A stretch of 64,000 bases of DNA. It comes from Siphonodentalium dalli. Lineage: Eukaryota > Mollusca > Scaphopoda > Gadilida > Siphonodentaliidae. Position 1 is the first letter of the stretch, and the number at the start of each line of letters is the position of its first letter. The stretch covers positions 135,129,917-135,193,916 of the forward strand of contig CP136066.1 in the NCBI GenBank assembly GCA_032622095.1. The letters run 5' to 3'. Position numbers and translations under genes: made by a program. Under the pieces are notes generated by a model. It did no database searches. It was not told the DNA's origin and was given only the letters and a program-made list of their open reading frames with translations. This document shows positions 53,401 through 60,293 of this stretch, one piece after another.

Positions 53401-53974
53401 AGTTGTATTTATTAAAGGATTGCTATCCTGATTAATACAACAAAACACTATTGGAAAGGGGTTTATTTCGAACTGTCAACTGATTTTAAAGATTTTTGGT
53501 ATATCAGTTCACAAGAGGAGTTTCTGAAACGTGTTCTCAAACTAGGCCCGGCCATACATTTTTACCAGAGGTATGGCCATTTGATTGTAATTTTTTGGTA
53601 TTGCAATTTCAATTTTAAGTCCGAACTAAAACAAATATTAATCAATCTCAAACAAATATTAACTTATTTCAATTATTTATTTAGCATATTTTTAAAATGC
53701 CCATCCTCAACTTTGCCCACATAGGCAGGGGATACTGCCATCAGCGACTGATTGTTATTATTATTATCGTCCCATTGTAGTGATAATATTATGAAATTTG
53801 GTTTACACGATCACATATAAACTATGTAAAATGAAATATCGTTCAGACGTAGTACATATTTCTCATATTTTATTGAGAATCTTCTGGATCTTGTAGATAA
53901 AATGGAAATCAAAAAAGGATGATGACAGTAATGGAGGATACTCATATAAGATACTTGAACAAATATTCACCAAG
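20339..53974 (+). CDS. DNAJC17: DnaJ homolog subfamily C member 17, spliced, 3' end outside window
   Basis: Eight exons join in frame into 195 codons that follow animal DNAJC17 from residue 1 into the start of the RRM. The J domain spans about residues 9-75, with the HPD triad at residues 38-40 (30797-30805), followed by a NPDNP stretch and the [16 protein letters not shown] helix. A Lys/Arg/Glu-rich predicted coiled coil follows (about 75-160). The last exon carries a KWKSKK...GGYS segment that leads into the RRM. Family knowledge: DNAJC17 is a nuclear Hsp70 co-chaperone associated with the spliceosome, related to yeast Cwc23. The HPD triad needed to stimulate Hsp70 ATPase is intact. The RRM body and C-terminus are missing because the window ends. 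Introns run from 0.9 to 10.3 kb, and one is at least 10 kb. Exon borders were chosen by GT/AG, phase continuity and similarity to the vertebrate protein. No frameshift or stop is seen, so the gene is probably functional. Confidence 0.9.
20443..20821. repeat. Perfect 162-bp inverted repeat with 55-bp loop
   Basis: 20443-20604 is the exact reverse complement of 20660-20821 as far as I can read, with 20605-20659 between. It starts 29 bp after the exon 1 donor, so every primary transcript would carry a 162-bp perfect hairpin. No target duplication or internal frame is seen. Confidence 0.95.
20822..22154. other. Intron 1, unassigned
   Basis: Plain AT-rich intron. No element boundary or coding signal. 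Confidence 0.4.
22155..22620. repeat. ~450-bp repeat, first of two copies
   Basis: It shares TTTTTTATGCACGAAAATAGGCTA, AACATTGATT(T/C)TTG, CCATAGC-AATTGGATT and TTACAATTGTCTGGT(T/G)CACA with 23005-23465 in the same order. The copies are diverged. Confidence 0.7.
22765..22915. repeat. Two copies of a ~70-bp repeat
   Basis: AATTTGGGCAGAACTTCC is followed by (G/C)CT(G/A)GAG(A/G)C-C-GCCAGATC, at 22770 and 22840, with a third partial AATTTAGGCAG at 22899. Confidence 0.7.
23005..23465. repeat. ~450-bp repeat, second of two copies
   Basis: Direct-orientation partner of 22155-22620, about 845 bp downstream. Confidence 0.7.
24000..24386 (+). promoter_or_regulatory. Possible CpG-richer promoter and first exon inside intron 1
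   Basis: CG dinucleotides cluster here (TTTTCGCGAACGGAACG near 24104, ATATCGCGAACGCTACGGG near 24277), which is unusual in this intron. The cluster ends at a strong donor-like AA|GTAAGTAAC near 24387. A matching acceptor, TTTTTGCAG, is at 25454-25462. This is inference only. Confidence 0.25.
25463..25543 (+). CDS. Possible small exon, basic 26-codon tail
   Basis: Directly after TATATTTTTGCAG lies ATG plus a basic frame, [20 protein letters not shown] and then NATSPQ, ending at TAA 25541-25543. AATAAA occurs at 25660. It could be the last coding exon of a small gene nested in intron 1, an alternative DNAJC17 5' product, or chance. I do not recognise the peptide. Confidence 0.25.
   Translation: MPKLKKRKKITMNKKHAWKTNATSPQ
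25544..26829. other. Intron 1, unassigned, with a short CpG cluster
   Basis: A CpG cluster at 26470-26545 includes TGCGAGATCTCGCGCC, a near-palindrome. No other features. Confidence 0.35.
26830..26981. mobile_element. Compact MITE hairpin
   Basis: The ends are complementary: CAAGCCTTGAAAT ... CTGTCATTTGCAGAATGAGG ... CAGAGGG and its complement from 26922 to 26980. Only about 35 bp is left in the middle. Apparent frames on both strands come from the palindrome. Confidence 0.8.
26982..28849. other. Intron 1, unassigned
   Basis: A GC-richer 70-bp patch at 27348-27418 contains two GGGGCCGACTTC(G/T)C-type words. The rest is plain AT-rich intron. Confidence 0.35.
28850..29995. repeat. Tandem-repeat field, ~155-bp unit
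   Basis: Units contain ATCC(A/T)TTAGCA(T/C)GGGCTACAGG, TTGACATGTAGATGGGAAC, AAGTCATTTTGGGG and GGCCATCTTGGATT. Three clear units start near 29435, 29580 and 29740, with more diverged units before (from about 28850) and a truncated one after. Related sequence also lies at 50105-50300. Confidence 0.75.
29996..30760. other. Intron 1 3' part, unassigned
   Basis: No repeat or coding signal. Ends with the polypyrimidine/AG acceptor of exon 2. Confidence 0.4.
30761..30830 (+). CDS. DNAJC17: DNAJC17 coding exon 2 (HPD exon)
   Basis: Acceptor TTGTTTCAG, donor GCAG|GTGAGC. It encodes [20 protein letters not shown] and then PAA. HPD lies at 30797-30805. It enters in phase 0 and leaves in phase 1. This is the strongest single anchor for the gene call. 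Confidence 0.93.
31775..32075. repeat. Repeat copy A, inverted partner at 33595-33890
   Basis: AAATACCAAGCTGAACCAAG ... GCGATCGCGAAAACTTCAGC ... TTGGTATTTCGTCATTTA reappears reverse complemented at 33663-33870. The match runs past the AAATACCAAGCTGAA ends on both sides (ACAATTG on one side, ACAGGTG-TAATT on the other), so the unit is longer than its internal inverted repeat. Confidence 0.75.
32104..32292 (+). pseudogene. C-terminal fragment of a non-LTR reverse transcriptase
   Basis: The frame reads [20 protein letters not shown] and then [15 protein letters not shown], like the SFLPATTRLWNSLP tail of CR1/jockey-type RT proteins. No other domain is nearby. It lies next to repeat copy A in intron 2. 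Confidence 0.55.
32300..33594. other. Intron 2, unassigned
   Basis: No element ends or coding signal. Two ATCACAATGGA(A/G)GTTTTGCT words sit at 32667 and 32688. Confidence 0.35.
33595..33890. repeat. Repeat copy B, inverted relative to 31775-32075
   Basis: See copy A. The AAATACCAAGCTGAAGTTTT end is at 33670 and the CAGCTTGGTATTTTGACG end at 33838-33864. The gap to copy A is about 1.5 kb, so intron 2 RNA could fold on itself. Confidence 0.75.
34027..34571. mobile_element. TTAA-flanked MITE
   Basis: TTAA lies at 34023-34026 and 34572-34575. The ends are AGGGACGGGCGGCCTTTG and, reverse complemented, AGATACAGGCGGCCTTTG. No coding capacity. The TTAA target and AGG-type end are shared with the element at 13912-14380, but the sequences are otherwise different. 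Confidence 0.65.
34975..35033 (+). CDS. DNAJC17: DNAJC17 coding exon 3
   Basis: Acceptor ACATGTAG, donor AAAG|GTAGAG. Joined in phase it reads (A)[19 protein letters not shown], the conserved J-domain helix III of the DNAJC17 family. Ends in phase 0. Confidence 0.92.
35491..35574 (+). repeat. 84-nt hairpin with 40-bp arms
   Basis: 35491-35530 pairs with 35535-35574 with about 36 of 40 matches and a 4-nt loop (AATC). It lies in intron 3 on the sense strand. It may be a tiny MITE or an RNA hairpin. Confidence 0.85.
35956..36043 (+). CDS. DNAJC17: DNAJC17 coding exon 4
   Basis: Acceptor CTTTGTAG, donor GAAG|GTCAGT. It encodes [14 protein letters not shown] and then a basic stretch, the end of the J domain and start of the coiled coil. 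Ends in phase 1. Confidence 0.92.
36361..36680. repeat. Two copies of a ~150-bp repeat after a TCTGTC-rich head
   Basis: CGAGTTTCTCAGCCCAAAAT followed by ACAGATCGAGT(A/T)CGAATATG occurs at 36463 and 36613. The upstream CGTCCGTCTGTCTGTCC and the following A/T-rich tail (36660-36830) suggest a retroposed unit. In intron 4. Confidence 0.7.
37500..37860. promoter_or_regulatory. Cluster of inverted CCAAT boxes in intron 4
   Basis: GATTGGCTG occurs at 37526, 37576 and 37617, and GATTGGCCAATC at 37843. The first two lie in a 50-bp tandem repeat. The match to the NF-Y core is exact; function is inferred only. Confidence 0.35.
38202..38278 (+). CDS. DNAJC17: DNAJC17 coding exon 5
   Basis: Acceptor AATATACAG, donor GCAGAG|GTAAGT. 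It encodes (D)[16 protein letters not shown] followed by HAKRNLEAE. The DLEARE block matches the vertebrate protein. Ends in phase 0. Confidence 0.88.
38728..41955 (-). mobile_element. hAT transposon with 8-bp TSD, inactive
   Basis: The ends are TAGGCCCCTG and CAGGGGCCTA, flanked by identical ATTTTACA at 38720-38727 and 41956-41963. Subterminal GAATCGAATCGAATC repeats occur at both ends (38750-38830 and 41880-41935). The minus strand carries a frameshifted BED-type transposase. A small foldback lies at 39215-39340. It sits inside intron 5 of DNAJC17 and inside an older composite repeat. Confidence 0.88.
39658..41617 (-). pseudogene. hAT (BED-zinc-finger) transposase, multiple frameshifts
   Basis: The frame is readable in pieces. 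41617-41228 starts [20 protein letters not shown], with a BED finger C-x2-C...H-x4-H ([14 protein letters not shown]). 41235-41044 continues. 41077-40463 holds the catalytic core with [10 protein letters not shown] and [15 protein letters not shown]. 40592-40326 and 40509-39658 hold the rest, ending in the hAT dimerisation segment ([29 protein letters not shown]). At least three to four frame changes are needed, so no functional enzyme is made. Confidence 0.85.
42726..43374. other. Intron 5, unassigned
   Basis: No element or coding signal. Confidence 0.4.
43375..43477. repeat. 36-bp tandem repeat, three copies
   Basis: Units begin GAAT(G/A)ACC(A/G)GGACTGTC at 43375, 43411 and 43447. The third is truncated. 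Confidence 0.9.
44481..44946. repeat. Tandem duplication, ~233-bp unit
   Basis: AGCAATCATTA(G/T)GGTAAACAAC starts at 44481 and 44714. The copies stay alignable to TTCTATTC(A/C)AAT-CAT at 44695 and 44930, with many substitutions. Confidence 0.9.
44947..46329. other. Intron 5, unassigned
   Basis: AT-rich. No element ends or coding signal. Confidence 0.4.
46330..46688. mobile_element. MITE with ~100-bp TIRs (related copy at 19895-20155)
   Basis: The left end is CATGGGG...CACACTAAATGTTGTAGTC, and the right end, reverse complemented, is GGGGACACATTAAAATTTGTAG. Inverted similarity continues through GAGTCCGAGC, AATTCTGTTTATTGTCATTAA and AATATAATGCCAAAAAA. A poly-G run (13 G) sits in the left end. 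ACATG may be the target duplication. Confidence 0.75.
46689..47341. other. Intron 5 3' end, unassigned
   Basis: Nothing recognised before the exon 6 acceptor. Confidence 0.4.
47342..47444 (+). CDS. DNAJC17: DNAJC17 coding exon 6
   Basis: Acceptor TTTTATAG, donor TTCTT|GTAAGT. It encodes [20 protein letters not shown] and then a further charged helix. It corresponds to the IERLREEGSRQLEEQQ region of vertebrate DNAJC17 and is coiled-coil-like. Ends in phase 1. Confidence 0.9.
48001..48508. mobile_element. MITE with long imperfect TIRs
   Basis: GGGGAATCATGTGGTTTTCAG ... GAGTACCAC ... TTCAAAATG at the left pairs with the complement of 48425-48505. Inside, TTCTATAACATTCTGACCAA is directly repeated (48188, 48230) and again inverted (48315). 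No coding capacity. Confidence 0.7.
48696..49664. mobile_element. PIF/Harbinger-like non-autonomous element (TTA TSD)
   Basis: The ends are GGCCAAAACAAAATGAATG and its complement, with further similarity (TGTGTT-CCCGTAAC) to about 38 bp. TTA is duplicated at 48693-48695 and 49665-49667; a 3-bp TTA/TAA target is typical of PIF/Harbinger. The right subterminal region has GGTCGGTCGG repeats. No transposase is seen, although an 88-codon minus-strand frame (48999-49265) is unassigned. Confidence 0.7.
50105..50300. repeat. Dispersed repeat copy related to 29320-29500
   Basis: TTGCCATGG(G/C)TTAGTATCCG, TGCGTCCGTCAACAATTTCC and ATTAGCACAGGCTA match the head of the 29.3-kb repeat field in the same orientation. 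Confidence 0.7.
50301..51810. other. Intron 6, mostly unassigned
   Basis: CTACCATCGGAT(C/A)TTTATAC occurs twice (50382, 50530). TTTATGATGACACACCCCT(C/G)ACC occurs at 50075 and 51308. These are small dispersed duplications; no gene. Confidence 0.4.
51811..52388. repeat. 47-bp minisatellite, 12 copies
   Basis: The unit contains GAGGATTGCTGCTGAACTAT, AAATTAACACACAATCTC and TTAATTAAT. Copies are near-identical with isolated substitutions; the last has a duplicated ACTATAA and an inserted TA. It ends 222 bp before exon 7. Confidence 0.97.
52611..52645 (+). CDS. DNAJC17: DNAJC17 coding exon 7 (micro-exon)
   Basis: A 35-nt exon with acceptor TTAATTTCAG and donor ATCAAG|GTAAAG, encoding (S)[11 protein letters not shown]. 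Sequence conservation is weak here; the call rests on phase continuity between exons 6 and 8 and on good splice sites. It lies 222 bp after a 12-copy minisatellite. Confidence 0.72.
52971..53109. mobile_element. Short hairpin MITE
   Basis: TGCGCTTGTATATTTGTGA at the left pairs with TCACAAATATACAAGCACA at the right. About 85 bp lies between. Confidence 0.7.
53110..53896. other. Intron 7 3' part, unassigned
   Basis: No element or coding signal before the exon 8 acceptor. Confidence 0.4.
53897..53974 (+). CDS. DNAJC17: DNAJC17 coding exon 8 (linker into RRM)
   Basis: Acceptor ATCTTGTAG, donor ACCAAG|GTGAGG, exactly 26 codons. It encodes [20 protein letters not shown] and EQIFTK, matching the LKWKCKKEDESKGGYSKDVL region that begins the RRM in vertebrate DNAJC17. 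The next exon should start with a YGEV-like segment; I found none before 64000. Confidence 0.9.
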
Positions 53975-54287
53975 GTGAGGCTGGTATAATCTTTAACATA
54001 TAACATAGACAATATGTGATAATATATGATAATCTCAAGAAGCTGTTAAATACAGTGTCCTATCAGTCATCACAACAGACCTAAAATAAGAAATATTCCA
54101 GAGAATGAGACTATACATAGGCTGCCCTGTGAATTAACTAATTCCATCAGCCAATTTGAGTTGATAAATCTTAGAAGCTGCCAAACGTTGGTTCAAAATT
54201 TAACCAAATTGCTGTGATTGTTGCATTAGTTACACGTTGTTGCAATCCTGTAAAAAAAATAATTTGTATTTTGAATGTCTAGTAATA

Positions 54288-54375
54288 CAGTAAAACCTCT
54301 CTAAACTGATCACCATTCGGACCGGCCCTTCTATTCGGTTTAGAGAAGTGTTCGGTTTACAGAAAATCGCAAAAC
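54288..54375. repeat. Tc1/mariner-pogo-type end, solo
   Basis: ACAGTAAAACCTCTCTAAAC followed by GATCACCATTCGGACC and a complementary TTCGGTTTAGAGAAGTGTTC resembles the ends of pogo/Tigger-type elements. The partner end was not found. Confidence 0.35.
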
Positions 54376-54961
54376 CATCGGAATATATTACCGCCGTCAG
54401 TAAGAGTTATCGAGACCCGAACAACTCATTACTGATTACTTAACCCTTTAACGTTCAGAAAGCCCCAGAGTGCCCTTCCGCGTAGCGTCCAGAAAGCCCC
54501 AGAGCGCCTGGAGCTTTGCGATTTTTTTCGGTCATAGTTTACAACAAAAATATTGCATAATAACACAACATATTGATCTTATTTTTAATGTAAACAATAA
54601 AATGGATGTTACATTATTAATGTTTATGTTTTTGTTTGGTTTTCTGGTAGATTTTGTACAATTTAATCGACATTTCATAATAAAATCGTATTAAAACGAA
54701 AACTGCGTCGTCACAGTGCTATTTTTCAAGTCGACTAAATCAATGTACTTCGCATTGTGATTTGTGTACAGTCATCTAATATAGTTTTATTCTACAGATT
54801 TTTATTTACAAACTTTATTTTTATTTCAAATAAAATATTTATTTAACTTGTTTATGTTTTTGAGATATTAATAATATGCACCTGAATTAAAAAGACCAGT
54901 ATCATGATTTGACCAGCGAAGCAAATAGAGTTCAACTCCAAGACACTTGCGCTGTTGGTGT

Positions 54962-56310
54962 TACAGTGAAACCTGTTATGAGGGACCACCCGTTTTGCCA
55001 AGGAAAAATGGTCATTAATGACAGTTGGCCGGCGACGCCAGGTGTGGGCCAGAGTCAAAATTTTTAGCCTCCAGTGTTCAACGCGATTTTTACTTCTGTT
55101 TATTCTCAAATAAAAAATAAAAAAACAAGTTATTAACAATAATAACAACAAATTCAATAGACATTTATACAAGAAACAACAGGTAAGGCGGAGGTAAATC
55201 AACAGGTAAAATAGTTTTATAAATTTATGCTGACCATGCTTTCGAGTTGACAGCAACAAGTTTCACAGGCGTAAATCTATAATAAATCATTCTTATGCTG
55301 GTGTAAACAAGATTAGATATTGTCTACGTGTGTGATTGAGATGTATAATTAAGCTTATTCATAATATGGAACTGAACAGGAATAGTTATGGCTTGAAGAA
55401 AGCACAAATTAATCTAAAATATGAACCGATTGTTTTGAAAAAAGAAACAATGTCAAGGCCATTTAGTCACCACTGTGTGATGATAATTGGGGGGTCTCAG
55501 TGGGTGATTTATATGAAAAAGGTGTTTTGTTGGTATAATAGAGTTTTTGCCCTTGGACTGTCAGCATGGTCCAAAGTAAGAATCTTACGTTTCTTCGAAG
55601 GAGTTGCAACACTATACATTTTCACTAAATTACGATATCACCACGAACAGAGCACAAGATCAAGTATAAATACTGACTGAAATATTTATCCCCCCCCCCC
55701 TCTTATTTATATTCCAGAGGGAAAGCCAATTGCACAAGCGTATTTGCTCAAAACAATCAGGCATACTAAATTAAGTGTGAATATGTAATCCACACTAATG
55801 ACCCAAACACAACAGTTCTTTGTTTATATAAAACTTCTTTTCTTAACATAACCCATGGCAAGTGGCTTCCATTCATACATTCTAATTGAATAGCCACCTC
55901 ATTCATTGTTTATCGCCAGACATTCGATGACACATGCATTTAATTAACCAAGCGATAGGTTTCTTTATAACAAGGCTCACAACAGGGGCTTCCATGAAGC
56001 CTGAGCACAGCGAATCAACTCATGAATATTGATGAGATGTTTCTGCTATAACCGGAAGTCGACTTTACCTGTTTACAATGGTTTCTGTCGAAAACTATCG
56101 AAATATTTACTTTTGGACAATAAAGTGGCTGCACATTAAGGGTATATTTTTCTATTTTTGCCCACTTATACCACTCGTTGGTCGCGTTTGACAGGTGGCC
56201 GCTCACTACAGTTCATTTATATAATAAAATCAGTCTGTACATCGCCAATACGGCCGGTAAAGACAGGTGGCCGTTCTCAACGGTGGCCGCAGATTACATT
56301 TTTCACTGTA
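54962..56310. mobile_element. Possible Tc1/mariner-like non-autonomous element
   Basis: Left TACAGTGAAACCTGTTATGA, right (reverse complement) TACAGTGAAAAATGTAATCT. Both ends carry GGCCACC/GGACCACC and GGCCGGC-type words, and both abut TA. The internal 1.2 kb encodes nothing recognised. Boundaries are tentative. Confidence 0.4.
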
Positions 56311-56865
56311 CTAAGGACGCCGTGTTCTAACTCTTTTGGCCCTAGATATGTTCTCAATAAAACTGTTTTGATTTTTTCTCCTCATTCATCACAAGATCAT
56401 ATGAATAATATTTTATATTTCCGCCAAAGGAAGCCTTCACACTGAACTATATGGATATATGTCCTACTTTGCAAGCCACCGTAGGAAAAGGGTTAACTTT
56501 TTGGTCGCCTCCGGACACTCATTGTCCTGCTCAGATTAGTCACGCGTGAATTGTCCCAACATACCCGGATGTACGCATGAGAATCGTCAGTTTTATTTCT
56601 ACCGCAGAGCCGACAACAAGGATAAGTATCAGGGTGTCTTTGAATTTGGAGTTTCACCTACAACTCAACAAATTCAGTTTATCTAGACAATAATTCTTTC
56701 TGGTTGCCTCAGCGTTCGTTTTTTATCATTATCGGTTTCGAATTCATGGGCCGTTTCGCTTCAAACATACTATTGTTCCGTGTTTTCGACAAACCGCCGA
56801 TCACTTATTTGCGTCTATAAATTCCAATTCGCCATAGCGCGACCATCGTTTCAATGATACGACGC

Positions 56866-57260
56866 ACATCGATTGTTGTGAACAAATACATATATGGAAT
56901 TCTTATAGACCCTATAAGGTATGATAGACTTGGTCAGACTGTTAATGCCACGTGGTTCGCATTAACAACCGAAGTCTCCTAATTTACGTGTTATTTTACT
57001 CGTGGTTTTTTCAACTCGCGGAATTTTCTTTCAATCATACCCTCGCTACTGACAATGATATCTATCATAAGGTTACGTTTATTGTGCGAAATACATATAT
57101 GGCCTTATTCTAGAACCTCTAAGGTAGGTTGGAATTTGTCCGACCGTAACTGCCACGTGATTCGCTATCCGCAATCTCCTAATTTTGTGCGAATGTTCTT
57201 ATACTATGGCGTTTCATCTTGGGGAATTGTCTTTCATTAATTCCCACGCTACTCATCAGA
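56866..57260. repeat. Diverged tandem duplication, ~203-bp unit
   Basis: ATACATATATGG, TAGA(C/A)CCT(A/C)TAAGGTA, TGCCACGTG and TCTCCTAATTT(A/T) recur in the same order about 203 bp apart. Confidence 0.65.
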
Positions 57261-57739
57261 ACAACGTGCTTTCGCATAATACTTTGTGTTTTATGTTTCA
57301 ATTCTGTCATCCATGTCTCCATGATCCAGATGTGTTTGTCGACGCTTGAAGTTGACTACAGTTTATCAATATCAGAATGGAACTGTTTCATGTTTAATAA
57401 TCATCGTTAATTGGTTACTTAATGACTGTAGTAGTACTAAGAATCGGTAGTGTCATTATTAATTTCAGACAGGAATTGATATCTGACAAGGTTCAGAATT
57501 CTGTTCATGATTCGATTCTCGTACAGCGCATCAACTTCACTGTCGAAAACTGCTGGCATTTAATGATTGCAAACATGACATGTCATTGTCCCACAGACAT
57601 CATAGCTACTAATCACTCTCAGCCATGTAGGTCGCTTTCATATCTATCTAGTAGTTTCTGCTCTGATGAACAATAGCTGCAATTCTACGCAAACCGCTCT
57701 GAGCCGATGGGCTTATCTTGCTCTCGGTGCATGATATTC
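57261..57739. other. Intron 8, unassigned
   Basis: An 84-codon frame at 57422-57676 has no recognised domain. Confidence 0.35.
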
Positions 57740-57845
57740 GTGATGGCCTAGTAATGGTGATCTGTGGGGATTCGGACTAAAATTAATCGTGATGACAATT
57801 TCACTCTTGTCTCAATTCCAGATTGTAGTTATTATTGCGACTTTT
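57740..57845 (+). repeat. Repeat flank upstream of the 5S-like sequence
   Basis: CGTGATGGCCTAGTAATGGT, GTGATGACAATTTCACTC and GTCTCAATTCCA match 59545-59665 (CGTGAGGGCCTAATAATAGT, GTGATTGCAAATTTTGCTC, GTCTCCATTCCA) in order and orientation. The match stops just before the 5S-like segment. Confidence 0.65.
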
Positions 57846-57849
57846 ATCA

Positions 57850-57969
57850 GTCTACAACCATATCACGTTGAAACCACCGGTTCTCGTCCGATCACCGAAG
57901 TTAAGCAAATGTTGAGCCCGGTTAGTACCTGAATGGGTGACCGCCTGGGAATCTCGGGTGCTGTAGATT
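57850..57969 (+). rRNA. 5S rRNA-like sequence (gene, pseudogene or SINE head)
   Basis: About 120 bp collinear with animal 5S rRNA: GTCTACAACCATATCACGTT at the start, GTTCTCGTCCGATCACCGAA, AGTTAAGCA, GGTTAGTACCTGAATGGGTG, ACCGCCTGGGAAT and a terminal GGGTGCTGTAGAT that pairs with the start. The internal Pol III control region (box A, intermediate element, box C) is mostly intact. Differences from usual 5S include CTGAATGG for CTTGGATGG and ATCTCGGG for ATACCGGG. No run of four or more T follows within 60 bp, so termination is doubtful. It is in intron 8 of DNAJC17, sense strand. Confidence 0.75.
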
Positions 57970-58430
57970 TAAAAACAAAATTAACCCATCATTTCAAATT
58001 TGCTGGGTTGTTTCTTAACTAAATGGTGTCTCCTTCCGGAATACAAACATAACTGCTATCCTTCCTGTTCAGGTTTACAGACGGAGGGTGTCGGGTTACT
58101 ACGATTCTGGATATGGCTCTAATTGGGACCCAAATTACAAATCATGGGCGCTCAGGTTTGCGTTCTATCTTGTCGTCACTCTGACGGTGTTTAATCATGG
58201 TTTCACTATCTACAAAAATATTTGAAGATACTTTCGATCCTTTCCCCTTCTTGATTCAATTATGGGAATGTGAAAGTGTTATTTGCAATGGAATTATTCA
58301 TGATCTCAGCCTGACAGGATTTAGAATCGTGGTGACTTGACCCCTCCAGTTAACTGGCCCACAGTCAATTGCTGCTGTGGAATGCTCGATTCCCTATGTG
58401 GCCGCGACGTTTCTCGCAGCATTACTGGCG

Positions 58431-59165
58431 GGGGTATACTGGAGTCAGCTTGTCCGTTCGTCCGTCCGTCGGTCCATCCGTCTGTGGACACAAATTTGTC
58501 CGGAGTTTTTCTCAGTCGTTTTTTTATCAATTGGCACGGACATCAACCACCATGGGAACCTGTGCACCTGCGATTATGACGTTTTTTTGGTGGAGTTATC
58601 CCCCCTTTTCGACTTAGAAAATTTTCGCAACATGTATACTTTTGTCCGAGCTTTTATTCCTACATTTTTTGGTCAATTTTTTTAAAACATGGCACAGATA
58701 TTTAGTACCATGGGAACTTGTGCACCTGCGATTATGACGTCTGTCCGACATTTTTTGGTGGAGTTATCCCCCTTTTTCGACTTAGAAACTTTTTTTGCAA
58801 CATGCATAATTTTGTCCGAGCTTTTATTCCTACATTTTTCGGTCAATGTTTTTTAATCTTGGCACTGTTATTTAGTACCATGGGAACCTGTGCACCTGCG
58901 ATTATGACGTCTGTCCGACATTTTTTGTGTGGAGTTATTCTCCTTTTTCGACTTAGAAATTTTTTCGCAACATACATAATTTTGTCCAAGCTTTTATTCC
59001 TACATTTTTCGGTCAATAGGTTTAAGATTAGGGTTATGGTTGTACACCTGCAATGGGAACTGTTAATTTATTATTTTAACTAAATGTTTACTGACATGTG
59101 AAACATCTTAGTATTTTAAAAACAGGGGGGTATCCGTAGTCCCATTGGGACAGTCACACCTCTAG
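58431..59165. repeat. Second copy of the composite ~155-bp repeat
   Basis: From GGGGTATACTGGAGTCAGCT and a CGTCCGTCCGTCGGTCC head, through four units with ACCATGGGAACCTGTGCACC and GATTATGACGTCTGTCCGAC, to GTCCCATTGGGACAGTC and CCTCTAG. Nearly identical to 42235-42725 over the last 490 bp. Uninterrupted here. Confidence 0.9.
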
Positions 59166-59544
59166 TTTCATTCGTTTCCTTCCGAGGGGAGCCATTTTTA
59201 GAGCGGGTCTTCCCCTAGTTTGCTGCATGCTTCACACTAACCTACCTATCACACACCTACATGTAGGTCGTTCTGCTTCATGTGTGTTTGGGGGAAAGTG
59301 ACATGATGTTCTGAGCAGAGGCTCAGACCTGAATATTCCGTATGGTGACCGTGACAATTTACCCGTGTTTATCATCTGACTACATTGTACATCATTTGAA
59401 CTGATTTCGGTTGTAGAAGAAACAACTATCTGAATATTTCACTACGATCGTTTAATTAAGTACATTATATAGACATGGTCTGCGCACCTTCATTTCTTAA
59501 AATCAGATCGCGGTGGGTATTCCACTGGGAACGTGGTCTACTCT
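59166..59544. other. Intron 8, unassigned
   Basis: Nothing recognised. Confidence 0.35.
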
Positions 59545-59665
59545 CAGGTGCCTAATGGTCGTGAGGGCCTAATAATAGTGATGTGTGTGGATTTAGGCTG
59601 AACATAATAGTCGTGATTGCAAATTTTGCTCTATGTCTCCATTCCAAATGATGGTGATCGTTGGG
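59545..59665 (+). repeat. Second copy of the 5S-flank repeat, without 5S
   Basis: See 57740-57845. Here the sequence following the shared part is unrelated to 5S. Confidence 0.65.
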
Positions 59666-60023
59666 AATTTTCTCCAAAATTAATACTCGTACCGACACTA
59701 TTGTTTGGCACCTGAGAGTAGCGGTTTGCTTTCTCAGTGGCTGCTCTGGTCACCTGCGGTGTTCGGCCATGAGCTCCCGGTGCTTATGGCTGTTAGTCAT
59801 GTTCTCTGAAGGGCTATATATATATATTTAGTGATACATTGGACCATGCCAGGGATCTGTGCTCTGGCTCCGCCCATTGGATTGATGGGCGCAGCTTTGG
59901 TAGGGCTTTCTGACATGATCTCATGCTGACTTATATATCACCCTGATATATCTATTATATCATTTTATATATTTATATACGTGAAAGATTTGTATCACAG
60001 GGTTTCTACAAGGATATCTTGTG

Positions 60024-60293
60024 ATACATAGGTACCTCAGAGACATGTGATCAGACGAAGAATGAAGAGGAAGCTGTTCTAAGAAGGAAGACAGGACCAG
60101 TTCATGCTCCTCCGATTACGCCTCGGCGGTTCAATCAACTAGTGGGGATGCTACCGGTGGAGCTGTCGGGGTACTTGGGACCTCCAACTCACGTGTGCAA
60201 GAATCGACACTGGTCAACGGGCCTTTGGCTGCTTAAGCGCAGGGCAGGCCCTACCTATACGGTAGCAAGCGAGACCCCCTGGCCCCTCTCTTA
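60024..60293 (+). other. Unassigned open frame in GC-rich island
   Basis: A frame of about 89 codons without an initiating ATG runs from after a TGA (60018) to TAA at 60291. It includes TGPVHAPPITPRRFNQLVGM and GYLGPPTHVCKNRHWSTGLW. Base composition is clearly GC-richer than the surroundings. It could be a retroelement 5' region or leader, or an exon. I do not recognise it. Confidence 0.25.

Noticed and set aside
54470-54694. 74-codon frame with hydrophobic end
   Set aside because: AT-rich chance frame; no homology recognised and it overlaps small AGAAAGCCCCAGAG repeats.
59760-59910. snRNA gene (U1/U2-like) around the CATGCCAGGGATCTGTG hairpin
   Set aside because: Does not match known snRNA core motifs such as an Sm site or 5' end sequences.
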